From an uncultured Clostridia bacterium (GTDB taxonomy: Bacteria; Bacillota; Clostridia; Christensenellales; UBA1242): DNA of 13,720 nt. The DNA lies in the NCBI GenBank assembly GCA_945937975.1, contig CAMEUD010000024.1, positions 1 through 13,720 of the forward strand, written 5' to 3'. Position 1 is the first letter of the stretch, and the number at the start of each line of letters is the position of its first letter. The notes under the pieces were generated by a model, which was not told the origin of the DNA, did not search any database, and worked only from the letters and a program-made list of their open reading frames with translations. Both the position numbers and the translations under genes were made by a program. Of the stretch, positions 7,389 to 13,314 are shown in pieces.

Positions 7389-8320
7389 TAAACACCTCCA
7401 AATTCCTTGTCTTCTTTGTAGAATTTCATAAAGTAGTCTTCAAGAGATTCTTTTTTGTTTGTAAATTCCTTTATCTCGTAAGGTGATAAAATTGAAATAA
7501 CTTTGTTTATATCTTTATCTTCTGTGCTGATAAATACCCAAGAATCTTTGTCGTCTTTGTTCAAGATTTTTAATGCTTCGTTGTTGCTGTATTTTATAAG
7601 GAAGTCTTTGTAATCTTTATCTTTTGCAAAATCTATTTTATAAAATTTTGTTGTTGCATGTTTTAAATCGTTGGCAACAAACTGTGAAACAATTTTTCCA
7701 TCTTTGATTATTGCAATACGGTCGCAAGTTGCATCAACTTCACTAAAAATGTGGCTGGATAGAAGAATTGTTTTTCCTTTTTCTTTTTCTTCTTTAATAA
7801 AATTGATAAAAACTTCTTGCATAACGGGGTCAAGCCCACTTGTTGGTTCATCCAAGATTAAAACATCTGGGTCGCTCATAAATGCAGTTACAACTGCCAA
7901 TTTTCTTTTTACGCCCAAACTCATTCTTTTTGTTTCACCTTTTAGTGTTATGTCATCAAGTTCAAAAAGTTTAAGCATTTTATTTAATTGTTCTTCATTA
8001 TGTATATGGGTTAGATCTTGAATCATTCTAATAAATTCCCAACCTGTTAGTCCTTGTGGCAAAGCAATTTCGCCGGGAATATATCCAACCTTTCCTAAAA
8101 TTTCGTTGTATTTTAAAAAGGTGTCTTTGCCAAATATTTTTGTGTCGCCACTATCTGGCTTACTAAATCCCATAAGGTGTCTTATTGTTGTGCTTTTCCC
8201 AGCACCGTTTGGACCCAAAAAGCCAAAAACTTCGCCTTTTTGAACATTAAAGGAAACATCAAAAACGCCACGACCACTTCCATAATCTTTTGTTAAATGT
8301 TCAACTTCAATTATGTTCAT
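7388..8320 (-). CDS. ABC transporter ATP-binding protein (first of a tandem pair)
   Basis: A 310-residue ABC ATPase. Walker A is GPNGAGKST (36-44), the signature reads RMSLGVKRK (132-140), Walker B is VLILDE (153-158) followed by PTSGLDP, and the switch His is in LSSH (190). The region after Walker A (GYIPGEIALPQGLTG) is like that of ABC-2 drug or bacteriocin-export ATPases. A C-terminal extension of about 90 charged residues follows the core. It is the first gene of the minus-strand operon and has AGGAG upstream of its ATG. It faces a divergent TetR-family regulator across 200 bases of intergenic DNA, the usual arrangement for a repressor-controlled exporter. Confidence 0.93.
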   Translation of the reverse strand: MNIIEVEHLTKDYGSGRGVFDVSFNVQKGEVFGFLGPNGAGKSTTIRHLMGFSKPDSGDTKIFGKDTFLKYNEILGKVGYIPGEIALPQGLTGWEFIRMIQDLTHIHNEEQLNKMLKLFELDDITLKGETKRMSLGVKRKLAVVTAFMSDPDVLILDEPTSGLDPVMQEVFINFIKEEKEKGKTILLSSHIFSEVDATCDRIAIIKDGKIVSQFVANDLKHATTKFYKIDFAKDKDYKDFLIKYSNNEALKILNKDDKDSWVFISTEDKDINKVISILSPYEIKEFTNKKESLEDYFMKFYKEDKEFGGV

Positions 8321-8352
8321 ATTTTCTCCTTTCTTAAATTTTAATTTTGTAC

Positions 8353-8380
8353 ATATTAGCCAATATTGTTAAAATTACAA
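8353..8380 (-). promoter_or_regulatory. Candidate promoter of the ABC operon
   Basis: On the minus strand TTGTAA (8380-8375) and TAATAT (8358-8353) are 16 bases apart. Transcription would start near 8346, about 26 bases before the first ATPase gene. The hexamers are moderate matches only. Confidence 0.4.
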
Positions 8381-8390
8381 TTTTATACAC

Positions 8391-8419
8391 TTGACTAATT
8401 TTGAATACAGCGTTATTAT
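8391..8419 (+). promoter_or_regulatory. Candidate distal promoter of the TetR gene
   Basis: TTGACT (8391-8396) and TATTAT (8414-8419) with a 17-base spacer. One copy of the operator-like repeat AATTTTGAATA lies in the spacer, so a bound repressor would block it. Confidence 0.45.
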
Positions 8420-8477
8420 ATGGCAAGAAAAAATGAATGTTGAGTACAAATATATGTATGATATTCAATTTTGAATA
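8397..8477 (+). repeat. Pair of 11-bp direct repeats in the TetR/ABC intergenic region
   Basis: AATTTTGAATA occurs at 8397-8407 and again at 8467-8477, 70 bases apart. Both are followed closely by an ACAG. The second copy is the right half of a perfect palindrome. Likely operator elements for the adjacent regulator. Confidence 0.6.
8462..8477. promoter_or_regulatory. Perfect 16-bp palindrome, candidate TetR-family operator
   Basis: TATTCAA-TT-TTGAATA is fully symmetric and lies about 43 bases before the TetR start. It overlaps a possible -35 (TTGAAT 8471-8476) that pairs with TATAAA (8493-8498) over a 16-base spacer. TetR-family proteins bind such sites as dimers, so autorepression is likely; this is inference. 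Confidence 0.55.
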
Positions 8478-8520
8478 GACAGTGCATTATTGTATAAAAA
8501 ATACATAATGGAGAGAAAAA

Positions 8521-9078
8521 ATGAAAAAAGAGTATAGGAATAAAATTAGGTCAAAACAACTTATAAGGAATGCGGTGATTGAACTTTTGGACAAAAAGGG
8601 TAGTTTGTCATCAATAACTGTATCAGATGTTGTTGAAAAGGCAAATATAAATCGTGGAACATTCTATAACCATTATAATAATGTTATGGAAGTTATAGAA
8701 GAGTCAAAAAACGAAAGAATGAAAATGCTTTTGAATGAACTAAAGGGTATTGCTTCTTTTGAAGATTTTGAACAATTTATAAATTCCATTGTAAAGCATT
8801 TTAAAGAAAATGAAAATGCGTATAGAAAGGTTGTTAATGGTGTTTCAAGGTCAATGATTGATGACCTTAAAATTGAGTTTGTTAAAGAAGTGAGAAGAAT
8901 AAATCCAAAAGTTGATGCATTTAATATGGCTTTTGTTGCAAATGCAATAACAGGTATGTATCTGGATTATTTGCAAGATAGGTCAGATTTCACTTTGGAA
9001 GAAATGGGCAAAAAGATTATTGAACTTGTAAAACAATTTCAACTTGCTGAAATGTTTGATAAAAAGTGTAATAGATAA
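8521..9078 (+). CDS. TetR/AcrR-family transcriptional regulator
   Basis: A 185-residue regulator. The N-terminal ~60 residues form the TetR DNA-binding domain, with the helix-turn-helix at about residues 33-52 (ITVSDVVEKANINRGTFYNHY), whose GTFYNHY ending is diagnostic. The rest is helical and should hold the ligand pocket and dimer interface; it resembles the TetR C-terminal type common in Bacillota exporter regulators. The start is supported by GGAGAG a few bases upstream of the ATG. It is transcribed away from the ABC operon, and the shared intergenic DNA contains a palindrome and repeats, so it probably represses the exporter and itself until an inducer binds. The inducer is unknown. Confidence 0.92.
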   Translation: MKKEYRNKIRSKQLIRNAVIELLDKKGSLSSITVSDVVEKANINRGTFYNHYNNVMEVIEESKNERMKMLLNELKGIASFEDFEQFINSIVKHFKENENAYRKVVNGVSRSMIDDLKIEFVKEVRRINPKVDAFNMAFVANAITGMYLDYLQDRSDFTLEEMGKKIIELVKQFQLAEMFDKKCNR

Positions 9079-9080
9079 AC

Positions 9081-9113
9081 AAAAAAACAAGACAAATTTT
9101 TGTCTTGTTTTTT
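9081..9113. terminator. Terminator after the TetR gene
   Basis: Near-perfect inverted repeat AACAAGACAAA/TTTGTCTTGTT, just after the stop at 9078 and followed by a T-run. The A-run on the left means it could also act on minus-strand transcripts. Confidence 0.85.
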
Positions 9114-9129
9114 ATTTGTGAGTTATATT

Positions 9130-9240
9130 TTAAAGTGATAAATCGTCATCATTTTTATTTTTTGAGTCTTCTTTGTTATGTTTCTTATTGTTTTCTCTAG
9201 GGAATTTTGCTTTTAAAGCTTCTTCATATAAGTCATATCT
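9130..9240 (-). pseudogene. Possible remnant of a gene's 3' end
   Basis: In this 240-base gap a minus-strand frame of 36 codons reads RYDLYEEALKAKFPRE followed by an Asn/Lys/Asp-rich tail ending DDDLSL and a TAA. It has protein-like composition but is closed upstream by an in-frame TAA (9241-9243) and has no start codon or ribosome site. It may be the end of a decayed accessory gene. The family is not recognisable, and a chance open frame in AT-rich DNA cannot be excluded. Confidence 0.3.
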
Positions 9241-9283
9241 TTAATTATTAAATGTAAAGGTGAGTTGTGATTTAACAAAAGCT

Positions 9284-9309
9284 AAAAAAAGAACGGACAA
9301 AAGCCGTTC
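9284..9309 (-). terminator. Terminator after the DUF4279-like gene
   Basis: Six-bp GC-rich stem GAACGG/CCGTTC (9291-9296 with 9304-9309) and a 7-base loop. On the minus strand it is followed by a T-run (A-residues 9284-9290), ten bases past the gene's stop. Confidence 0.8.
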
Positions 9310-9318
9310 AATAAACAA

Positions 9319-9702
9319 TTAAAGTCTAAAATCAATATCAAAGCCAAAATCATAGTAGGCGAGTAGTTTAATAGTTTCTTTTGATAAACTTACGCTAGGT
9401 TTTTGCTTTACTTCTTCAAAGTATAAAGTTAAAACAGTGTTACCATTGTAGGCAATATTGGCTTGTTTGATTATTTCAAATTTTGGTTTCAAATTTTCTA
9501 AAAATTTTTCAAGGACAGCATTTGTGTCAGGTTCCTCAAAATCTTTTGTTTTGAACCATAATTTTGCTGTTTTGTTTTTCCCTTTACTATCTTTTAACAT
9601 ATTTTTTCTATATGCACGCATATCGATTTTATTTTCCAAATCATCAACATTGCAATCATCTTTGAATTGTAAATGTAGAGAAAAGTGATACTTGTTATTC
9701 AT
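9319..9702 (-). CDS. DUF4279-like protein, candidate immunity protein
   Basis: A 127-residue protein whose layout matches DUF4279 as I know it. A beta-strand N-terminus (KYHFSLHLQF) leads into a DDLENKI segment, then a Trp-containing strand (KLWFKTKDFEEPDT), a helix over ~62-80 (NAVLEKFLENLKPKFEII), a central strand, and the typical end PSVSLSKETIKLLAYYDFGFDIDF. No signal peptide or membrane segment is present. Genes of this kind often sit beside toxin modules, and here the gene overlaps by four bases (ATGA) a small protein resembling a polymorphic-toxin tail. An immunity role is therefore plausible, though DUF4279 has no fixed biochemical function that I can state. A terminator follows directly. 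Confidence 0.7.
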   Translation of the reverse strand: MNNKYHFSLHLQFKDDCNVDDLENKIDMRAYRKNMLKDSKGKNKTAKLWFKTKDFEEPDTNAVLEKFLENLKPKFEIIKQANIAYNGNTVLTLYFEEVKQKPSVSLSKETIKLLAYYDFGFDIDFRL

Positions 9703-9917
9703 CTTATATTCTCCTTTTCTTTTTTGTATGTATTAAAAAATTCATCTTTTGTCATTTCGGTATCTTCAGCAAGAGTTCCGTCTTTTTTCCTAAATGTTAT
9801 GGTATCCCCATTGTATATATCAATGCTGGAACCATATCCATAGTCGGCTTTGACTTCTTCTGCATCTATTCCATTCGCTTTAAGATAAGCATCACTAAAT
9901 TTCTTGGGACCTGGCAT
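9699..9917 (-). CDS. Small protein resembling a polymorphic-toxin C-terminal region
   Basis: A 72-residue protein starting MPGPKKFSDAYLKANGIDAEEVKADYG and continuing with short strands (SIDIYNGDTITFRKKDG). The FSDAYLKANGIDAEEVKAD stretch followed by a YDIY-like strand resembles C-terminal tips of Rhs/LXG-type polymorphic toxins, but here there is no secretion or repeat domain in front. It could be an orphan toxin cassette left by recombination, or a small stand-alone gene. It has its own good promoter (9936-9964) and only a weak ribosome site (AGAAG). Its stop overlaps the start of the DUF4279-like gene by four bases, so the pair is co-translated. The similarity is recalled, not computed, and activity is unknown. 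Confidence 0.6.
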   Translation of the reverse strand: MPGPKKFSDAYLKANGIDAEEVKADYGYGSSIDIYNGDTITFRKKDGTLAEDTEMTKDEFFNTYKKEKENIR

Positions 9918-9935
9918 AATTACTTCTTTTATTTA

Positions 9936-9964
9936 ACTATACAGCAAAAACCAATTATAGTCAA
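9936..9964 (-). promoter_or_regulatory. Promoter of the toxin-tail/DUF4279 pair
   Basis: On the minus strand TTGACT (9964-9959) and TATAGT (9941-9936) are separated by exactly 17 bases, placing the transcription start near 9929, about 12 bases before the ATG. Confidence 0.65.
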
Positions 9965-10041
9965 TGTAAATAAAAGTACTTTATAAATGAAATATTGCAT
10001 CAAAAATATTTTATATGTTCAAAATTGTAGAAAAAATTATG

Positions 10042-10071
10042 TTGACATAGTCAATAAAAATCTTGTATCAT
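10042..10071 (+). promoter_or_regulatory. Promoter of the SDR/SPT operon, with operator-like dyad on the -35
   Basis: Consensus TTGACA (10042-10047), an 18-base spacer and TATCAT (10066-10071). A start seven bases downstream coincides with the A of the ATG at 10078, implying a leaderless message. The -35 is part of the dyad TTGAC-ATA-GTCAA (10042-10054), which could be a regulator site. Confidence 0.6.
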
Positions 10072-10077
10072 AAAAGT

Positions 10078-10863
10078 ATGAAAAAGAAAGTTGTTATAAT
10101 AACAGGGGCAAGCAGTGGAATAGGTCTTGCCACAGCAAAATTGTTTGCAATGAAAGGTTACACAGTTTATGGCATTTCAAGAAATGTTTATAAAAGCAGT
10201 TTGTTTGACTCATATGCTTGTGATGTAACTGATAGAGAAAGGATAGCACAAGTGCTTGATGATATTTATCAAAAGGAAGGAAGAATTGATATTTTAATCA
10301 ACAATGCAGGAATGGGTATTAGTGGTGCTATTGAATATTTGACAGAGCAAGATTTTGACAAAATTTTTGGAGTTAATGTTAAGGGCGCAATTCTCACAAG
10401 TTCGCTTGCAATTCCATACCTAAGAGAAACAAAAGGAAAAATAATCAACACATCAAGCGTTGCAAGTGTTGTTCCAATACCATATCAAGCATGCTATTCT
10501 GCAACAAAATCTGCAATAGAAAGTTTTTCGTTTGCATTATCTCAGGAACTAAAATCACAAGGAATAAAAGTTTCGTGTGTTCGCCCTGGTGATACAAAAA
10601 CAAGTTTCACACAAAACAGAGTTAAAACAGAAGTGGAAAATGAAGTCTATGGTAAAAAAATTACAAACAGTGTAAAGAAAATGGAAAAAGATGAAACACA
10701 TGGGAAAAGTCCATTAACAGTTGCAAAAGCTATGCTAAAAGTTGCCAAAAGAAAAAATCCACCACCAGTTTGCACAGTTGGTTTTGGTTATAAGTGTATA
10801 TGTGTTCTTGCAAAATTTTTACCACAAAGGTTAATTAACTTTATTGTTGGGAAATTATATTAA
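10078..10863 (+). CDS. Short-chain dehydrogenase/reductase, candidate 3-ketosphinganine reductase
   Basis: A 261-residue classical SDR oxidoreductase. The cofactor motif TGASSGIG is at 9-16, NNAG at 75-78, and the catalytic Ser (126/127), Y140 and K144 lie in NTSS and YSATK. The RPG motif (169-171) is also present. An Arg near the end of strand 2 (GISRN, R35) suggests NADPH. The last ~30 residues are hydrophobic and may touch the membrane. The ATG at 10078 gives the standard N-terminus KKKVVIITGASSG; a TTG at 10063 in frame lies inside the spacer/-10 region and is rejected. There is no ribosome site, so the message may be leaderless. Seventeen bases downstream is an alpha-oxoamine synthase of serine palmitoyltransferase type, whose 3-keto product needs just such a reductase. 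The specific substrate is inference. Confidence 0.88.
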   Translation: MKKKVVIITGASSGIGLATAKLFAMKGYTVYGISRNVYKSSLFDSYACDVTDRERIAQVLDDIYQKEGRIDILINNAGMGISGAIEYLTEQDFDKIFGVNVKGAILTSSLAIPYLRETKGKIINTSSVASVVPIPYQACYSATKSAIESFSFALSQELKSQGIKVSCVRPGDTKTSFTQNRVKTEVENEVYGKKITNSVKKMEKDETHGKSPLTVAKAMLKVAKRKNPPPVCTVGFGYKCICVLAKFLPQRLINFIVGKLY

Positions 10864-10880
10864 AAAAGGAATGAATAAAG

Positions 10881-12062
10881 ATGGATTTATTTGAAAAAAT
10901 TGAAAAGAAACAAATGTTTGACTTGGTAAAAGAAAAAGGTATTTATCCATATTTTCACGAATTGGAGTCTGGACAAGACACCGTTGTTAACATGGAAGGA
11001 AAAGAAACAATTATGATTGGGTCAAATAATTATCTTGGTTTTACAAGTGAACCAAAAGTAATTGAAGCAGGTGTTGAAGCATTAAAAAAATATGGTACTG
11101 GTTGTAGTGGCTCAAGATTTTTGAATGGAACTCTTGACATTCATATAAAACTTGAACAAGAATTGGCAGAGTTTTTACATAAAGAAGCATGTATGACTTT
11201 TTCAACTGGATTTCAAAGCAATCTTGGAATAATAAGTGCAGTTGCAGGAAGAAATGATGTTGTTTTGTGTGATAAAGAAAATCATGCCAGCATTTATGAC
11301 GCAATAAAACTTTCATATGCAAGAATGATAAGATTTGAACATTCGGATATGAATGACTTGGAAGAAAAATTAAAACAAGTGCCATCAACTTGTGGAATAT
11401 TGATTGTAACTGATGGTGTGTTTAGTATGAGTGGAGAAATTTGTAAACTCCCAGATATTGTAAGACTTGCAAAAAAATATGGTGCAAGAGTTATGGTTGA
11501 TGATGCTCATGGACTTGGAGTTTTGGGTGAACATGGCAGGGGTACTGCTGAACACTTTGGACTTGAAGATGATGTTGACATTATTATGGGAACATTTAGC
11601 AAAAGTTTGGCATCTCTTGGTGGATATATGGCTGCAAGTAAAAGAGTTGTTGAATATGTAAAACATACTTCAAGACCATATATTTTTAGTGCAAGCATAA
11701 CACCTGCATCAATAGCATGTGCAAGAGAGTCATTGAGATTATTAAAAGAAAATCCACAAAGAGTAAAAGACCTTCAAGATATTTCAAACTATATGCGTCA
11801 AGGTCTAAAAAAACTTGGTGTAAAAATTATTGATAGCACAACACCAATTATTCCAATTTATGTTTATGATGATGAAAAGGCTTTTGTTGCTTGCAAGTTG
11901 CTACTTGATAGGGGTGTTTATGTTAATCCTGTTGTAAGTCCTGCAACACCAGTTGGTTATGCACTACTTAGAACTTCATACACAGCAACACACACAAAAG
12001 AACAAATGGATAAAGCAATGGTTGCAATAAAAGAAGTGTTAGATATTCTTGATGTTAAATAA
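10881..12062 (+). CDS. Alpha-oxoamine synthase, serine palmitoyltransferase-like
   Basis: A 393-residue PLP enzyme that should condense an acyl thioester with an amino acid and release CO2. PLP contacts are visible: H135 in NHAS, D207 and H210 in VDDAHG, Schiff-base K241 in GTFSKSLASLGG, and R364 in LLRTSY for the substrate carboxylate. GTFSKS is typical of serine palmitoyltransferases; KBL and BioF usually read GTLGKA there. YGTGCSGSRFLNGTLDIH, GVFSMSGE and YIFSASITP recall the Bacteroidetes SPT group. SPT uses serine and a long acyl-CoA or acyl-ACP to make 3-ketosphinganine. The preceding SDR could reduce that product. A small-molecule KBL/BioF/CqsA-like role remains possible, as no ACP or N-acyltransferase gene is nearby. 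The ribosome site is AAGGA about ten bases before the ATG; a terminator follows. Confidence 0.9.
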   Translation: MDLFEKIEKKQMFDLVKEKGIYPYFHELESGQDTVVNMEGKETIMIGSNNYLGFTSEPKVIEAGVEALKKYGTGCSGSRFLNGTLDIHIKLEQELAEFLHKEACMTFSTGFQSNLGIISAVAGRNDVVLCDKENHASIYDAIKLSYARMIRFEHSDMNDLEEKLKQVPSTCGILIVTDGVFSMSGEICKLPDIVRLAKKYGARVMVDDAHGLGVLGEHGRGTAEHFGLEDDVDIIMGTFSKSLASLGGYMAASKRVVEYVKHTSRPYIFSASITPASIACARESLRLLKENPQRVKDLQDISNYMRQGLKKLGVKIIDSTTPIIPIYVYDDEKAFVACKLLLDRGVYVNPVVSPATPVGYALLRTSYTATHTKEQMDKAMVAIKEVLDILDVK

Positions 12063-12065
12063 TAA

Positions 12066-12098
12066 ATAAAAAATCCACCAAAAGTTTGGTGGTTTTTT
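12066..12098. terminator. Bidirectional terminator between the SPT-like and DUF1828-like genes
   Basis: Inverted repeat CCACCAAA/TTTGGTGG (12075-12082 with 12085-12092), preceded by an A-rich run and followed by six T. It serves the plus-strand operon ending at 12062 and the minus-strand gene ending at 12124. Confidence 0.85.
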
Positions 12099-12123
12099 GT
12101 TGGAATAAATATTAAAATCTGGG

Positions 12124-12507
12124 TTATGGTTTGTCAAAAAACGCATACATATTTGCAAGTTGAGAAATGCACATAATAAAGTCAAAAACTCTTTTTTGAA
12201 CTTCATTTTCGTTTTCAAGTTCATAGGAAAGTTCTCCACCAGAAATATAAAAACCATAAATTTTGATTACAGCAGAGATACAACTTTTTACATCATTTGC
12301 TTTTAAATCATAAATCGTATTCATATATTTTAATGTTGTTTTTTTGTCAGTTAAATACCATTTTTTGCCTTCATTTACCAAGTATATTTCAATAGATTTA
12401 CCATTTTCAAATTTTGCACCAGTTTTTATTTCCCACTCATTTTCATTTTTTGTTGTGCATAAATTTATTGAATTTAATAAATTTACATTTATATCATTTA
12501 TTGTCAT
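12124..12507 (-). CDS. DUF1828-like protein of unknown function
   Basis: A 127-residue soluble protein. The central stretch matches the DUF1828 pattern as I know it: a strand with W and K (NEWEIKTGAKF), then KSIEIYLVNEGKKWYLTDKKTTLKYM, where the YLTD-x-x-x-T segment is the hallmark, then a helix with ISAVIKIYGFYISGGELSYELE and a final hydrophobic helix (VFDFIMCISQLANMYAFF). The family occurs in accessory and phage-related DNA, and no activity can be given. The gene is alone, with its own promoter (TTGCCA-17-TAATCT on the minus strand) and a short leader with a partial ribosome site (GTAGG). It is divergent from uracil-DNA glycosylase. Confidence 0.7.
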   Translation of the reverse strand: MTINDINVNLLNSINLCTTKNENEWEIKTGAKFENGKSIEIYLVNEGKKWYLTDKKTTLKYMNTIYDLKANDVKSCISAVIKIYGFYISGGELSYELENENEVQKRVFDFIMCISQLANMYAFFDKP

Positions 12508-12525
12508 ACAATACCTACTATTTTT

Positions 12526-12554
12526 AGATTAGCATAAATAAATCATATTGGCAA
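12526..12554 (-). promoter_or_regulatory. Candidate promoter of the DUF1828-like gene
   Basis: On the minus strand TTGCCA (12554-12549) and TAATCT (12531-12526) with a 17-base spacer, about 19 bases before the ATG at 12507. Confidence 0.5.
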
Positions 12555-12573
12555 ATATTCTTGTGTAAAAAAT

Positions 12574-12602
12574 TTGGTGTTTTTTATTATTTATGCTATA
12601 CA
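12574..12602 (+). promoter_or_regulatory. Candidate leaderless promoter of ung
   Basis: TTGGTG (12574-12579), a 17-base spacer and TATACA (12597-12602) put the transcription start at the A of the ATG at 12609. No ribosome site precedes that ATG. The hexamers are moderate matches. Confidence 0.4.
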
Positions 12603-12608
12603 TATTGT

Positions 12609-13271
12609 ATGATAAAATTATGTAAAAACTGGTATAACTTACTTTCTGATGAGTTCAATAAACCATATTTCCAAAAGTTAATGCAAACACTAACTGATGA
12701 ATATTCAAAATATACAATTTATCCAACAATGGAGAATATTTTTTCTGCACTTAATTATGTAAAGTATGATGATGTTAAGGTTGTAATTATTGGTCAAGAC
12801 CCATACCATGAACCAAATCAAGCAATAGGAATGAGTTTCTCTGTGCCAAAAGATGAAAAAATACCACCTTCGCTTGTTAATATTTTTAAAGAAATAGAAA
12901 GCGATTTGAATATAAAATGTGAACAAAACGGTGATTTATCTCGTTGGGCAAAACAAGGAGTTTTATTACTTAACAGCGTGCTGACAGTGAGAAGAGGACA
13001 AGCAAATTCACATAAAAATATTGGGTGGATTGAATTTACATCAAGCATAATAAAAAAACTTAATGAAAGACAAAAACCAGTAATTTTTGTGCTGTGGGGT
13101 GGCAATGCAAAATCTCTTAAACCATTAATAACAAACAAATGGCATTATATTTTGGAATCTGCACATCCAAGTCCACTTTCAGCATATAACGGATTTTTTG
13201 GGTGTAAGCATTTTTCAAAAATTAATCAAATTTTAACAAGTTTAAATGAAACTCCAATAGATTGGCACTAA
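12609..13271 (+). CDS. ung: Uracil-DNA glycosylase, family 1
   Basis: A 220-residue base-excision repair enzyme that removes uracil from DNA. The water-activating motif GQDPYH is at 62-67 with catalytic D64. The start of the family (NWYNLLSDEFNKPYFQKL) and PPSLVNIFKEIESD are conserved. LLLNSVLTVRRGQANSH (119-135) supplies the Asn that reads uracil, and HPSPLSAYNGFFGCKHFS (186-203) has catalytic H186 and the intercalation loop. Length is normal. The ATG at 12609 is chosen because family homology starts right after it; a TTG at 12561 in frame would add 16 residues unlike the family. The gene stands alone between a divergent DUF1828-like gene and the SRP RNA, with a bidirectional terminator after it. 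Confidence 0.96.
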   Translation: MIKLCKNWYNLLSDEFNKPYFQKLMQTLTDEYSKYTIYPTMENIFSALNYVKYDDVKVVIIGQDPYHEPNQAIGMSFSVPKDEKIPPSLVNIFKEIESDLNIKCEQNGDLSRWAKQGVLLLNSVLTVRRGQANSHKNIGWIEFTSSIIKKLNERQKPVIFVLWGGNAKSLKPLITNKWHYILESAHPSPLSAYNGFFGCKHFSKINQILTSLNETPIDWH

Positions 13272-13304
13272 AAAAATATGCAAGGTATTAGCCTTGCATT
13301 TTTT
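13271..13304. terminator. Bidirectional terminator between ung and the SRP RNA
   Basis: An 8-bp stem ATGCAAGG/CCTTGCAT (13278-13285 with 13292-13299) and 6-base loop, with six A on the left and a T-run on the right. It begins at the ung stop and lies just past the 3' end of the minus-strand SRP RNA. Confidence 0.85.
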
Positions 13305-13314
13305 CATAAAAAAA

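Noticed and set aside
10063..10077. TTG start for the SDR gene
   Set aside because: It lies within the promoter spacer and -10 region, and the SDR fold normally begins right at the ATG at 10078.
11041..11388. Minus-strand frame of 115 codons inside the SPT-like gene
   Set aside because: Composition dominated by Leu, His and Gln from antisense codons; no ribosome site or homology.
10881..12062. Glycine C-acetyltransferase (Kbl) with threonine dehydrogenase as partner
   Set aside because: The Schiff-base motif is GTFSKS instead of GTLGKA and the neighbour is a classical SDR lacking Tdh-like features; not fully excluded without phylogeny.
12561..12608. TTG start for ung adding 16 residues
   Set aside because: The extra residues do not resemble the family N-terminus and would overlap the candidate promoter; kept only as a fallback.
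12818..13138. Minus-strand frame of 106 codons inside ung
   Set aside because: Antisense shadow of a conserved repair enzyme; no start signal.
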